From: Helicobacteraceae bacterium | Lineage (GTDB): Bacteria; Campylobacterota; Campylobacteria; Campylobacterales; Sulfurimonadaceae | Direction of reading: 5' to 3' | Length of the DNA: 19,967 nucleotides | Assembly (NCBI GenBank): GCA_015488855.1 | Contig: WFMY01000181.1 | Location: 1-19,967, forward strand | In this document: positions 8,301-15,472 of the stretch, in pieces | Numbering within the stretch: the first letter of the stretch is position 1 | Layout: each line of letters opens with the position of its first letter | Position numbers and translations under genes: made by a program | The notes under the pieces: generated by a model | Told to the model about the DNA's origin: nothing | The model's database searches: none | The model's input: only the letters and a program-made list of their open reading frames with translations

Positions 8301-8416
8301 AAAACAATTGTGTCCTTACCATATTTATCCTCAAAATATTTTTGCAAATCAAAATATATCTGAGTTAAAAGTCTCTCTTTATTTTCTAAGATAGCACTTA
8401 CATCTGATGACTTCAT
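5387..8416 (-). CDS. mutS: MutS7-type mismatch repair protein with C-terminal HNH endonuclease
   Basis: Large MutS-family ATPase of 1009 aa; canonical MutS1 is near 850 aa. The N-terminal mismatch-reading domain is present with its Phe-x-Glu motif (GTFFEVYE, Phe45 and Glu47). Connector, lever and clamp regions follow through about residue 620. The ATPase has Walker A GINSSGKSS (695-703), Walker B VLGDE (Asp774, Glu775) and a FATHLHQ switch (about 805-811). After residue 890 comes an added HNH nuclease: CVIC (907-910), HHIN (918-921), HNLVPLC (941-947) and HHNQIH (950-955), which carry the two zinc Cys pairs and the catalytic His-Asn-His pattern. This architecture is MutS7, known from epsilonproteobacteria, giant viruses and octocoral mitochondria. 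It probably couples mismatch recognition to strand cutting without MutL or MutH; that role is inferred. No mutL is adjacent. The ribosome binding site is weak. Confidence 0.95.
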   Translation of the reverse strand: MKSSDVSAILENKERLLTQIYFDLQKYFEDKYGKDTIVFMEIGTFFEVYEINNDDEQIGKAKEIAELLNIQLTKKNKNIVENSEKNPLLAGVPAVSFDRYLNRVISEQKYTVIVLKQRGSPPNISRYIAQIISPGTNFEHIVDNDDNYIVSLLVDKHKGIYTVGYSAIDVTTGKTWLYESHGTSEDPYYALDEVFHLLNVHRTSEIVITFLEGVDDQRHVMGYLEISEHYHYSINNTRPRIEFQNKLFAEVYQIRSLLSSIEHLDLERSPMITESLATLVNFVIEHDYHIVQKLLMPKLIDNRRFMYLGNNALEQMGITSKDKKEFTLLKLLDKSSTAIGRRLLKERLLNPIMEAAELERRYNLIDRVSSHIRYLDEIMRGVYDLERLSRRLNLAKLHPFEMNHIYDSVMSIKELMLYVKKHKIQKTPFSEFEIEEFLRDIRKSIDLDISRRFTNATVDENFLMEGVDESIDTFVKENAVMLIAFEDIMKKIEDLLRENNAGSSNKLVTLGLLEKEGYYISLSKNRYSMIEKDFKVSEDFKEFSIKKLTNSVKITSEFTDTLSDKIMKNRRKIIALVKDRYVSLQSVYERRYALLFDRIITYVADLDVGVSSSKVAQIYNHSRPMIVEVEGDDNFMQLMQLRHPLIEVGERSGIYVPNDIVMGKRDYMDLPHPKTVMLNVSVHDGHDINGVLLYGINSSGKSSLMKSIGLAVIMAQSGFFVSASVMKFSLFDSLFTRIVSKDNLSKGLSTFAVEMLEMKNIFNRATLRSLVLGDEISHGTETLSGVSIVASSVIKLAKLRSLFLFATHLHQLSTMKEITSLDNVVDLHLSVEYDEASDALVFNRVLQEGSGSSVYGLEFAKSLHMDDEFLETANKIRKRLAKDFDELELLVKKKTSKYNKDLYVTKCVICGAMAEDVHHINNKSLANHSGFIGHFHKDAKHNLVPLCKEHHNQIHDGKIKVDGFVMTSNGLELKYEELLDKQKEAKVDEPEINDVKEKNSSSFILDDWD

Positions 8417-8448
8417 ATAATTAAAATTCCACTTATTAAATTGATGAG

Positions 8449-8454
8449 ATTATA
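8449..8454 (-). promoter_or_regulatory. Candidate -10 box for mutS7
   Basis: TATAAT on the minus strand, 33 nt upstream of the mutS7 ATG, in the divergent 157-nt gap shared with the secretion operon. No -35 element is apparent. Confidence 0.4.
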
Positions 8455-8535
8455 ACATAAGATAGATTTTTACCCAAAATAAAAACTTTAAGTATAAATA
8501 AAACAAATACTCACTACTTCCTCACATCTTTGTGC

Positions 8536-8541
8536 TACAAT
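8536..8541 (+). promoter_or_regulatory. Candidate extended -10 promoter for the secretion operon
   Basis: TACAAT preceded by TGTGC, an extended -10 (TG-x) form, 33 nt upstream of the ompA-like start. It would drive the five-gene operon 8574-15462. The -35 region is not recognisable, so the operon may need an activator, possibly the LuxR-type protein encoded at its end. Confidence 0.4.
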
Positions 8542-8573
8542 CCCTGCATTAAATTTAAAAATGGGAATCAAAT

Positions 8574-9362
8574 ATGAAATTTTTCTTTACATTTCTTTTG
8601 TATTTTCTTGTATTTATCACTCTTGATGCACAAGAAAATATTGCGCAAAAAACAAACGCTAGTTCAACTCCTATTGATTCAGAGTACAAATATATCCAGC
8701 CCATAACAGTAGAAAATGCACCTATTGCCAAGCTTGTAAAACCAGTACCTCTTGATGCTGATAATGATGGGATCCCCGATGAAGATGACAAATGTCCTAA
8801 CTCAAAAGCAGGTGAAAAAGTTGATAAGTCTGGTTGCTTAATACTTCATGATACAGATAATGATGGTGTACCAGATAAAGATGATAAATGTCCAGGTACA
8901 AAAGAGGGAACTGCAGTAGATGAACATGGTTGTGAACTTGATAGTGATGGGGATGGTATAGTTAACTCTAAGGACCAATGCCCAGGTACTACCAAAGAGT
9001 TTGCAGTCGATGGCTATGGATGTCCTCAAACAGCAACACTCCATGTAACATTTCCACCAAGCAGATACAATGTAGATGAAAAGCTCATCTCTCAACTTGA
9101 AGATTTTGCACTCTTTTTAAGAGAAAATCCAGGCTATGATGTCATCATCTATGGATACACAGATAATTCAGGACCAGCAAAAGTCAATCTAGAACTTTCA
9201 CAAAAAAGAGCTGATGCAGTCAAAGAAGCACTCACAAGGTACTCTGTTAGTCCTATTCGACTTACTGCGATTGGAAAAGGGGAAGCGGACCCAATAGCAG
9301 ATAACAAGACCAAAGAGGGTCGTGCAAAAAATCGTCGCATAGAAGTGGAATTACTGCAGTAA
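8574..9362 (+). CDS. OmpA-family protein with TSP3 calcium-binding repeats
   Basis: Secreted envelope protein of 262 aa. A signal peptide (MKFFFTFLLYFLVFITLDAQ) is followed by three thrombospondin type-3 Asp-rich repeats: DADNDGIPDEDDKCP (about 61-75), DTDNDGVPDKDDKCP (93-107) and DSDGDGIVNSKDQCP (123-137). Each ends in Cys and is probably calcium-bound. Residues 155-262 are an OmpA C-terminal peptidoglycan-binding domain with YGYTDNSG, LSQKRADAVKEAL and GRAKNRRIEVEL. No N-terminal beta-barrel is present, so it resembles the small OmpA-like partners found in type I adhesin-secretion clusters (for example the bpfA/agg region of Shewanella). It may anchor the secretion channel to the cell wall. 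The ATG has a GGGA ribosome binding site. It opens the operon and ends 17 nt before the TolC-like gene. Confidence 0.9.
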   Translation: MKFFFTFLLYFLVFITLDAQENIAQKTNASSTPIDSEYKYIQPITVENAPIAKLVKPVPLDADNDGIPDEDDKCPNSKAGEKVDKSGCLILHDTDNDGVPDKDDKCPGTKEGTAVDEHGCELDSDGDGIVNSKDQCPGTTKEFAVDGYGCPQTATLHVTFPPSRYNVDEKLISQLEDFALFLRENPGYDVIIYGYTDNSGPAKVNLELSQKRADAVKEALTRYSVSPIRLTAIGKGEADPIADNKTKEGRAKNRRIEVELLQ

Positions 9363-9379
9363 TGAATAAGGAAAATTAT

Positions 9380-11356
9380 ATGAAAAAAACAATACTACTT
9401 TTAGTCTTAGGTCTTAGCACATCACTTTTTGCTCAAGACCTAAAAACAACTGTCAATGAAGTACTGTCTTCAAATCCAGTTGTCCAAGAGCGTTTAAAAA
9501 ACTATAATGCAACCAAAGAAGATATTTCAATTGCTAAAGCAGGTTATTACCCTAAACTTGACTTGTCACTTGGATTTGGTATTGAAAACAATCAACGACA
9601 AACTAAGTATAATGGAAAAACCCGATTGCGAAGAAATGGCAAGTATGTTAGTTCTTCTATATTGTCTGTTTATCAAACATCCTTAAAATACACACAAAAT
9701 CTTTTTGCAGGTTTTAAAACGCAGTCTAATGTTGCACAACAAAAGCAGAGAACTATTTCATCTGCATATAGCTATATAGAAAAAGTAAACGATATCTCGT
9801 TTAAAATGGTTGACACTTACATAAAAGTGATGCAAAATAAAGAGCTCCTTGAAATAGCCCAAGCTAGCATAGACATCGATCAAGAGATTTTTAAAAAGGT
9901 ACAAAAACTTTATGATGCAGGACTCACTACGCTCTCAGAAGTCAATAAAATAGACTCATCACTTTCCCTTGCTAAGTCAAACTATGTAGTACAAAAAAAC
10001 ACACTCTTAAATGTAACTTACAATATGCAAAGAGTTCTTGGTCGCTACCTTAATCTAGATGAAATGGAAAAACCAATACTTAATGTTGCTCTTCCAGCAA
10101 GCATAGAGGATGCAGCACAGTATGCGATGGAGAACAATCCATCCCTTCTAGTTGCAAAATATGATATCAAATCAGCCCAATCTGCATACAAAGAAAGTAA
10201 ATCACCTTTCTACCCAAAAGTTGATATAAAACTTTCTCAAAATATGAACAACAACCTTAGTGGCATCCAAGGGCATTATGATAAATTTCGAGCTATGGCT
10301 TATGTATCGTATAACTTTTTTAATGGTTTTGCAGATAAGAGTGCCCTGCAAAAGAGTGTCTCAAAGATTCACCAACAAGTCCAATCAAAAAATACCTTAA
10401 GACGCCAAGTAATAGAAGGTCTTAATCTTTCATGGGCAGCTTATCAACAACTAGGTAACCAACTAGAACACCTCAAAGACTATAAAAAGTACTCACTTAA
10501 GACACTCACGCTCTATGCAAAAGAATATGATTTAGGAAGAAGATCACTCCTTGACCTCCTTGTCGCTCAAAATGCTTTTATTGGTGCTAAACAGCAACTT
10601 GTCAACACTGAGTATTCATTGCTATTTGCAAAATATAGAATCTTAGATGCTATGGGAGCATTAGTAACAACTGTTTTAGCAGATACAGACATAGTCTACG
10701 CAAAAGTAGGTTTAGTTGGTCCTGAACCAAAAAATCCAGATACGCTTCCAGTCTTCTATGATAAAGATTTAGATTTAATAGTAGATGATCAAGACATATG
10801 CAACAACTCCTTAACAAATGAGATGAGAAACCTATATGGTTGTAAATTTATCTATGAAGATACTGCAAAAATCGAAAGATATGCTAACTTTATATTTGAC
10901 GGTAGCGATGTAAATGGCAGTGAAGTACTTAGCCAAGAGGGTGAACATAGACTCAATCTACTTATCAAGCAAGTAGCAGAATATGGTTTTGATTTCTTAA
11001 AATTTGATATACTTGGAAATGTTGACAATGAGGAACTTACACCTGAACAGAAATTAGAAGTCTCTAAAGATAGAGCTCTTTATGTAAAAGCTAGACTCAT
11101 CAAAGCAGGAGCATTGCAAGAAAATATTATAATCCATGCAAACTCTGATAAAGCACCACGCTATAGTGATGAGCTTAGTGAAGGTAAATTAAAAAATAAT
11201 AGAGCCGATATTATCGTAAGGAAACTAAAAAAGTCACCTGAACAACTACAAAAAGAAGCCAAAGAAAAACAAGTACGAGAACAACTTCAAAAGATACGCA
11301 AAGAAGAAGCTAAAGCAAAAGCAGAGGCAGAAGCTAAGTCAAAAAAAGTAAATTAA
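9380..11356 (+). CDS. TolC-family outer-membrane channel fused to an OmpA-like domain
   Basis: Outer-membrane component of the type I secretion system, 658 aa; ordinary TolC proteins are about 430-490 aa. A signal peptide (MKKTILLLVLGLSTSLFAQ) is followed by the paired OEP repeats, about residues 20-430, with VPxL/YPKLDLSLG and SLLDLLVAQNAF-type signatures. An Asp-rich TSP3-like stretch (DKDLDLIVDDQDIC, about 462-475) links to an OmpA-like domain (about 495-615) with SKDRALYVKARL and KNNRADIIV. A charged Lys/Glu/Ala tail (618-658), probably helical, ends the protein. An ATG at 9362 overlaps the upstream stop, but the start at 9380 has AAGGAAAA in front and begins the signal peptide directly. 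The OmpA part may fix the channel to peptidoglycan. The OmpA glycan-binding TDxxG-type motif is degenerate here. Confidence 0.9.
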   Translation: MKKTILLLVLGLSTSLFAQDLKTTVNEVLSSNPVVQERLKNYNATKEDISIAKAGYYPKLDLSLGFGIENNQRQTKYNGKTRLRRNGKYVSSSILSVYQTSLKYTQNLFAGFKTQSNVAQQKQRTISSAYSYIEKVNDISFKMVDTYIKVMQNKELLEIAQASIDIDQEIFKKVQKLYDAGLTTLSEVNKIDSSLSLAKSNYVVQKNTLLNVTYNMQRVLGRYLNLDEMEKPILNVALPASIEDAAQYAMENNPSLLVAKYDIKSAQSAYKESKSPFYPKVDIKLSQNMNNNLSGIQGHYDKFRAMAYVSYNFFNGFADKSALQKSVSKIHQQVQSKNTLRRQVIEGLNLSWAAYQQLGNQLEHLKDYKKYSLKTLTLYAKEYDLGRRSLLDLLVAQNAFIGAKQQLVNTEYSLLFAKYRILDAMGALVTTVLADTDIVYAKVGLVGPEPKNPDTLPVFYDKDLDLIVDDQDICNNSLTNEMRNLYGCKFIYEDTAKIERYANFIFDGSDVNGSEVLSQEGEHRLNLLIKQVAEYGFDFLKFDILGNVDNEELTPEQKLEVSKDRALYVKARLIKAGALQENIIIHANSDKAPRYSDELSEGKLKNNRADIIVRKLKKSPEQLQKEAKEKQVREQLQKIRKEEAKAKAEAEAKSKKVN

Positions 11357-11368
11357 AAAAGGATATTT

Positions 11369-13537
11369 ATGCTTATCGCAACCACTGACAATCTAAGAAT
11401 GGATTCACTCTTAGATTGTTTGGTTTTATTTACAAAACTTTATCATAAACCATTTTCAGCTGATGCACTCACAGCAGGTCTTCCAATAGAACCAGGCAAA
11501 GAATCTCCTGAACTTTTTTCGATAAATAATGCTAAAGGTTTATTTTCTAGAGCAGCAGAAAAAGCGGGACTAAAATCTTCACTCACGAGAAGACCTCTCT
11601 CTCAAATATCACCACTCCAGCTTCCTATGATTATCCTTTTATCCAACCAAAGTGCTTGTATTTTAGACCAATTTAGCAAAGATGGATCACAAGCAAAAAT
11701 CATTATGCCAGCAGAAGAAGCTATAGAACAATGGGTCGACATGGATACTCTTGAAGATGAGTACATCGGTTTTGGCTTTATGATCAAAAAAGCATTTGAG
11801 TATGCTGATGAAAACTCAAGAACGCTTCACCTTAAGCAAAAACACTGGTTTTGGAGTACCATTAAACTTTCGGCTGGTGTGTATAAAGATGTTTTATATG
11901 CTTCTTTACTTATCAATATTTTTGTTCTCGCTTCGCCACTTTTTACTATGAATGTTTATGATAGAGTTGTGCCAAATAATGCGATTGAGACCCTTTGGGT
12001 TTTTGCTATCGGAGTTAGTATTGTCTATCTTCTTGATACATTTTTAAAATTTACTCGAACCTATCTTCTTGAAAGTGCTGCTAAAAAAAGTGATATTATC
12101 ATGTCCTCGATTATTTTTGAAAAAGTTCTTGATCTAAAGATGGCACACCACCCCGCTTCTGTTGGTTCTTTTTCCTCAAATCTCAAAGATTTTGATTCGA
12201 TAAGAGGTTTCTTGACTAATGCAACTATGGCTGCTGTCATTGATCTCCCTTTTGCTGTTATCTTTCTCGCAGTTATATGGTATATTGGTGGTCCTATAGT
12301 TTTTATTCCTATGATAACGATGAGTATTATTTTATCGTATGCTTTTTTCATTAAAAAACCACTTCGAGCAAGCATAGAATCAACACATGAAGCGAGTGCC
12401 AAAAAAAGTTCCATCCTCATAGAGACACTTAACAATATAGAAACTTTAAAAACACTTGGCACACTCAATCAAGTACAGTATAACTGGGAAGAATCCACAG
12501 GAGAGATAGCAGAGAAAAGTTTAAAATCTCGTCTGTTGTCAGCTTCTATACCTACTATCACTCAACTTTCTATTCAATTAAACACTGTCATGACTATAGT
12601 TTACGGTGTCTATCTGATCCAAGATTTTGAACTCTCAATGGGTGGTCTTATCGCTATTATTATCCTGACATCGAGAACTTTAGCCCCTATGGGTCAAGTA
12701 GCAGCACTCCTTACAAACTACGAAGACACAAAAACATCGTATGAAACACTTAATGATATTATCTCTCAACCTAGTGAGAGACCCAATGGTAAAAAGTTTG
12801 TTGAGCGCCCTAAATTTAGTGGAGAAATAGAGTTTGTTGATGTTACATTTTCTTATCCACGCACCGATGTTCCTGCATTAAAAAATATCTCTTTTCTTAT
12901 CCACCCTGGTGAGAGTGTAGCTATCATAGGAAGGATAGGTTCTGGAAAAAGCACGATTGAGAAATTGCTTCTTGGTTTATACGAGCCTGATTCTGGTCAA
13001 ATTCTTATTGATGGTATCGACATCAAACAGATAGATCCTGCAGACTTAAGAAAAAACATGGGTTATGTCTCGCAAGATGTTATGCTCTTTAGAGGGACAG
13101 TCAAAGACAACATCACCTACCGTGCTACCCATGCTAGTGATTCTGACATGATTAGAGCTGCAAACATTAGTGGAACTTCTGAGTTTATCAAAAAGCATCC
13201 AAAAGGGTACGAGATGCCTATTGGGGAAAGAGGTCAAGGTCTCTCAGGTGGACAACGACAAAGTATAGGTATTGCTCGTGCATTTTTACTCAATGCACCC
13301 ATTATGCTTATGGATGAACCAAGCAATGCCATGGATCAAATCACAGAAGCAAAACTTTTAAATAATCTTGCGAAGCAATTGAAAGATACAACTTCTATTA
13401 TTGTCACACAAAAGATGACTTTACTAAAGATTGTTGATAGGGTTATTGTGATGAATGATGGTAAAATATTTATCGATGCACCAAAAGAGGAAGCATTAGA
13501 AAAATTAGGTGGAGGAAAAAATATTGAAAAAAAATAA
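11369..13537 (+). CDS. Type I secretion ABC exporter, LapB-like, with C39-like N-terminal domain
   Basis: Inner-membrane ABC ATPase/permease of 722 aa that powers one-step secretion with the HlyD and TolC partners. Residues 1-140 are a C39-peptidase-like domain. It keeps a Cys at the catalytic position (Cys17 in LLDCLVLF) but lacks the His (QSACIL at about 94-99) and the Asp, so it should be an inactive substrate-docking domain. Transmembrane helices span about 165-440. The ATPase has Walker A GRIGSGKST (521-529), Q-loop Gln569, signature LSGGQ (625-629) and Walker B IMLMDE (645-650, Glu650). The H-loop reads VTQKM, with Gln681 where exporters normally have His. AAAAGGA precedes the start. 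Sequence resembles the LapB/BapA-adhesin exporters; the substrate is not encoded nearby. Confidence 0.93.
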   Translation: MLIATTDNLRMDSLLDCLVLFTKLYHKPFSADALTAGLPIEPGKESPELFSINNAKGLFSRAAEKAGLKSSLTRRPLSQISPLQLPMIILLSNQSACILDQFSKDGSQAKIIMPAEEAIEQWVDMDTLEDEYIGFGFMIKKAFEYADENSRTLHLKQKHWFWSTIKLSAGVYKDVLYASLLINIFVLASPLFTMNVYDRVVPNNAIETLWVFAIGVSIVYLLDTFLKFTRTYLLESAAKKSDIIMSSIIFEKVLDLKMAHHPASVGSFSSNLKDFDSIRGFLTNATMAAVIDLPFAVIFLAVIWYIGGPIVFIPMITMSIILSYAFFIKKPLRASIESTHEASAKKSSILIETLNNIETLKTLGTLNQVQYNWEESTGEIAEKSLKSRLLSASIPTITQLSIQLNTVMTIVYGVYLIQDFELSMGGLIAIIILTSRTLAPMGQVAALLTNYEDTKTSYETLNDIISQPSERPNGKKFVERPKFSGEIEFVDVTFSYPRTDVPALKNISFLIHPGESVAIIGRIGSGKSTIEKLLLGLYEPDSGQILIDGIDIKQIDPADLRKNMGYVSQDVMLFRGTVKDNITYRATHASDSDMIRAANISGTSEFIKKHPKGYEMPIGERGQGLSGGQRQSIGIARAFLLNAPIMLMDEPSNAMDQITEAKLLNNLAKQLKDTTSIIVTQKMTLLKIVDRVIVMNDGKIFIDAPKEEALEKLGGGKNIEKK

Positions 13538-14852
13538 TACACCTATGGAGTTTTCAAAAAAAGATTATGAATTTATGCAGAGTCTCAGTTCTGCTATGCT
13601 TGAACAAACACCAAGTAAAGTAAGTCGTGTTATAAAGATATGGTTATTTGCAACTGCTGCATTTATTATCTGGGCTTCACTCGCACAGATAGATGAGATC
13701 ACAAGAGGAAATGGTGATGTAATCCCTTATGGACAGAACAAAATAATCCAAAACCTTGAAGGTGGGATTGTTGAGCAGATATTAGTCCATGAAGGAGAGC
13801 AAGTTAAGAAAGGTGACACGATCATAAAACTTAAAAATGCCAAATCACTTTCAACCTCACAAACAAATAAAATGAAATTTAAAGAGTTAGAGGCGAAAAA
13901 GTATAGACTCGAAGCTGAAGCTTATGGCAAACCCTTTGATCCAAATATATCTCTTACACCACAACTTAAACTTGCTAAAAATCTTTATCTATCAGACAAA
14001 AAAGAGTTTAAAGCAAAAGATTCCTCTATAGTACAACAGATTGAACAAAAGAAACAAGCATATAGAGAAGCAAAAGCCCGTATACGCTCATTGAAAAAAT
14101 CTTTAACATATGTTACCGAAGAGGTTCGGATGACAGCACCGATGGTAAGAGAAGGTGTAAAATCAAAGGTAGATTTTTTGAAATTAAAAAGAGAAGCCAA
14201 TGGGATTGAAAATGATATAGAAGCAGCTCAGCTTTCATTACCTCGTCTCGCTTCATCCATCAATGAATACAGACAAAAACGGGCCGAATCTAAACAACTC
14301 CACATCAATACAGCAAAAAAAGAACTCAATGAGGTTAGTTCAGAACTATCAAGGCTCAAAGCACAACAAATAGCCTTTAGTGATCAAGTCTCTCGTACAG
14401 TTGTAAAAAGTCCAGTTGATGGAATCATACAAAAATTACTGGTCAATACCATAGGTGGAGTAGTCAAACCAGGGGCTGACCTAGTAGAGATTGTGCCTAC
14501 GAGTGAAAAACTTTATTTAGAAGTAAAAATCAAACCAAGTGATATTGCATTTATTCATCCTGGAGCAGAAGCAAAGGTAAAAGTATCTGCCTATGATTAT
14601 GCTATTCATGGTGGTCTCACTGGAAAGGTTGTCAATATCTCCCCAGATACTATTACAGATAAAAAAGACAATACTTTTTATCTTATTTACATAGAAACAT
14701 CTAAAAACTACCTCGGAACTAAGGAGCATCCTTTAAAGATTATTCCAGGTATGACAGTGAGCGTTGACATAGTTACAGGTAAAAAAACAGTGATGCAGTA
14801 TATACTCAAACCTATACTCAAATCAAAACAATATGTATTTTCGGAGAGATAA
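13524..14852 (+). CDS. HlyD-family periplasmic adaptor (membrane fusion protein) of type I secretion
   Basis: Links the inner-membrane exporter to the TolC-like channel; about 442 aa. One N-terminal membrane helix (about 36-55, IKIWLFATAAFIIWASL) is followed by the first lipoyl half (QNLEGGIVEQILVHEGEQV), a long charged coiled-coil region (about 105-290), the second lipoyl half (VKSPVDGIIQKLL) and the beta-barrel ending in PGMTVSVDIVTGKKTVMQY, a strong HlyD/LapC signature. I choose TTG at 13524, because GGAGG lies 8 nt upstream, inside the end of the exporter gene. GTG at 13509 has no ribosome binding site, and ATG at 13545 has only a weak one. The resulting 14-nt overlap implies translational coupling to the exporter. 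The start is the only uncertain point. Confidence 0.93.
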   Translation: MKKNNTPMEFSKKDYEFMQSLSSAMLEQTPSKVSRVIKIWLFATAAFIIWASLAQIDEITRGNGDVIPYGQNKIIQNLEGGIVEQILVHEGEQVKKGDTIIKLKNAKSLSTSQTNKMKFKELEAKKYRLEAEAYGKPFDPNISLTPQLKLAKNLYLSDKKEFKAKDSSIVQQIEQKKQAYREAKARIRSLKKSLTYVTEEVRMTAPMVREGVKSKVDFLKLKREANGIENDIEAAQLSLPRLASSINEYRQKRAESKQLHINTAKKELNEVSSELSRLKAQQIAFSDQVSRTVVKSPVDGIIQKLLVNTIGGVVKPGADLVEIVPTSEKLYLEVKIKPSDIAFIHPGAEAKVKVSAYDYAIHGGLTGKVVNISPDTITDKKDNTFYLIYIETSKNYLGTKEHPLKIIPGMTVSVDIVTGKKTVMQYILKPILKSKQYVFSER

Positions 14853-14853
14853 C

Positions 14854-15462
14854 ATGCAGATTATATTTTTCAGCACAAACCAAAACATCATCGAAGAATG
14901 GAAACAAAGGCATCAGATAAAAAATAGTATCTCTATTTATGACTTAGATACCCTTCATGAAGCAGTTCAACAACATAAAGAGTCACTTGTTATTTGTGAC
15001 TATGACAGTGTTGCTCATGACTTAAATATTCTTATCACTTCAAATACTTTACCCAAGAACTGTGTTGTTTTAGAGACTGCACCTGCCATCTCAACAGGTA
15101 AATCTCTTATACTCCATGGAGTTAAAGCATATGGAAACTCAAGGATGTTAAGTGTACACTATTTTCAAATGATACAGACACTTAAAAAAGGTAATATTTG
15201 GACCTATCCAGAGCTCACAGTTGCACTCACCCAAACAGGAAAAAAACCACAACTTAGTGAAGATGCACAAGAGATCATAGACACAAGACTCACTCAACAA
15301 GAGCATAAAGTTGTCTCCTTAGTTTTAGAAGGCTTAACAAATGAAGCCATCTCTCAAGAATTAGGTATTACGCTTAGAACTGTCAAAGCACACATGAGTT
15401 CTATCTTTTCAAAACTTCATGTAAATGACAGAGTCTCGTTAGTTCTTTTATTGAAGCAGTAA
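14854..15462 (+). CDS. LuxR-type transcriptional regulator with degenerate receiver-like N-terminus
   Basis: DNA-binding regulator of 202 aa. The C-terminal LuxR/GerE helix-turn-helix (about 145-200) is clear: LTQQEHKVVSLVLEGLTN, then SQELGITLRTVKAHMSSIFSKL. The N-terminal part has the alternating pattern of a receiver fold, with an Asp pair in VICDYDS where the phosphorylated Asp would sit. The acidic pair expected after the first strand is missing (IIFFSTNQN), and the conserved Lys is not obvious, so it may be a pseudo-receiver. No kinase is adjacent. An upstream in-frame ATG (14833) lies inside the HlyD gene; 14854 has GGAGAG upstream and follows the HlyD stop by 1 nt, so the gene belongs to the operon. 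It probably controls the secretion system or its adhesin; that is inferred. Confidence 0.85.
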   Translation: MQIIFFSTNQNIIEEWKQRHQIKNSISIYDLDTLHEAVQQHKESLVICDYDSVAHDLNILITSNTLPKNCVVLETAPAISTGKSLILHGVKAYGNSRMLSVHYFQMIQTLKKGNIWTYPELTVALTQTGKKPQLSEDAQEIIDTRLTQQEHKVVSLVLEGLTNEAISQELGITLRTVKAHMSSIFSKLHVNDRVSLVLLLKQ

Positions 15463-15472
15463 TATCATACCA

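Noticed and set aside
8838..9340. Antisense ORFs across the ompA-like gene
   Set aside because: They have no ribosome binding site or recognisable domain and lie opposite a clearly coding gene with TSP3 and OmpA motifs; they are shadows of it.
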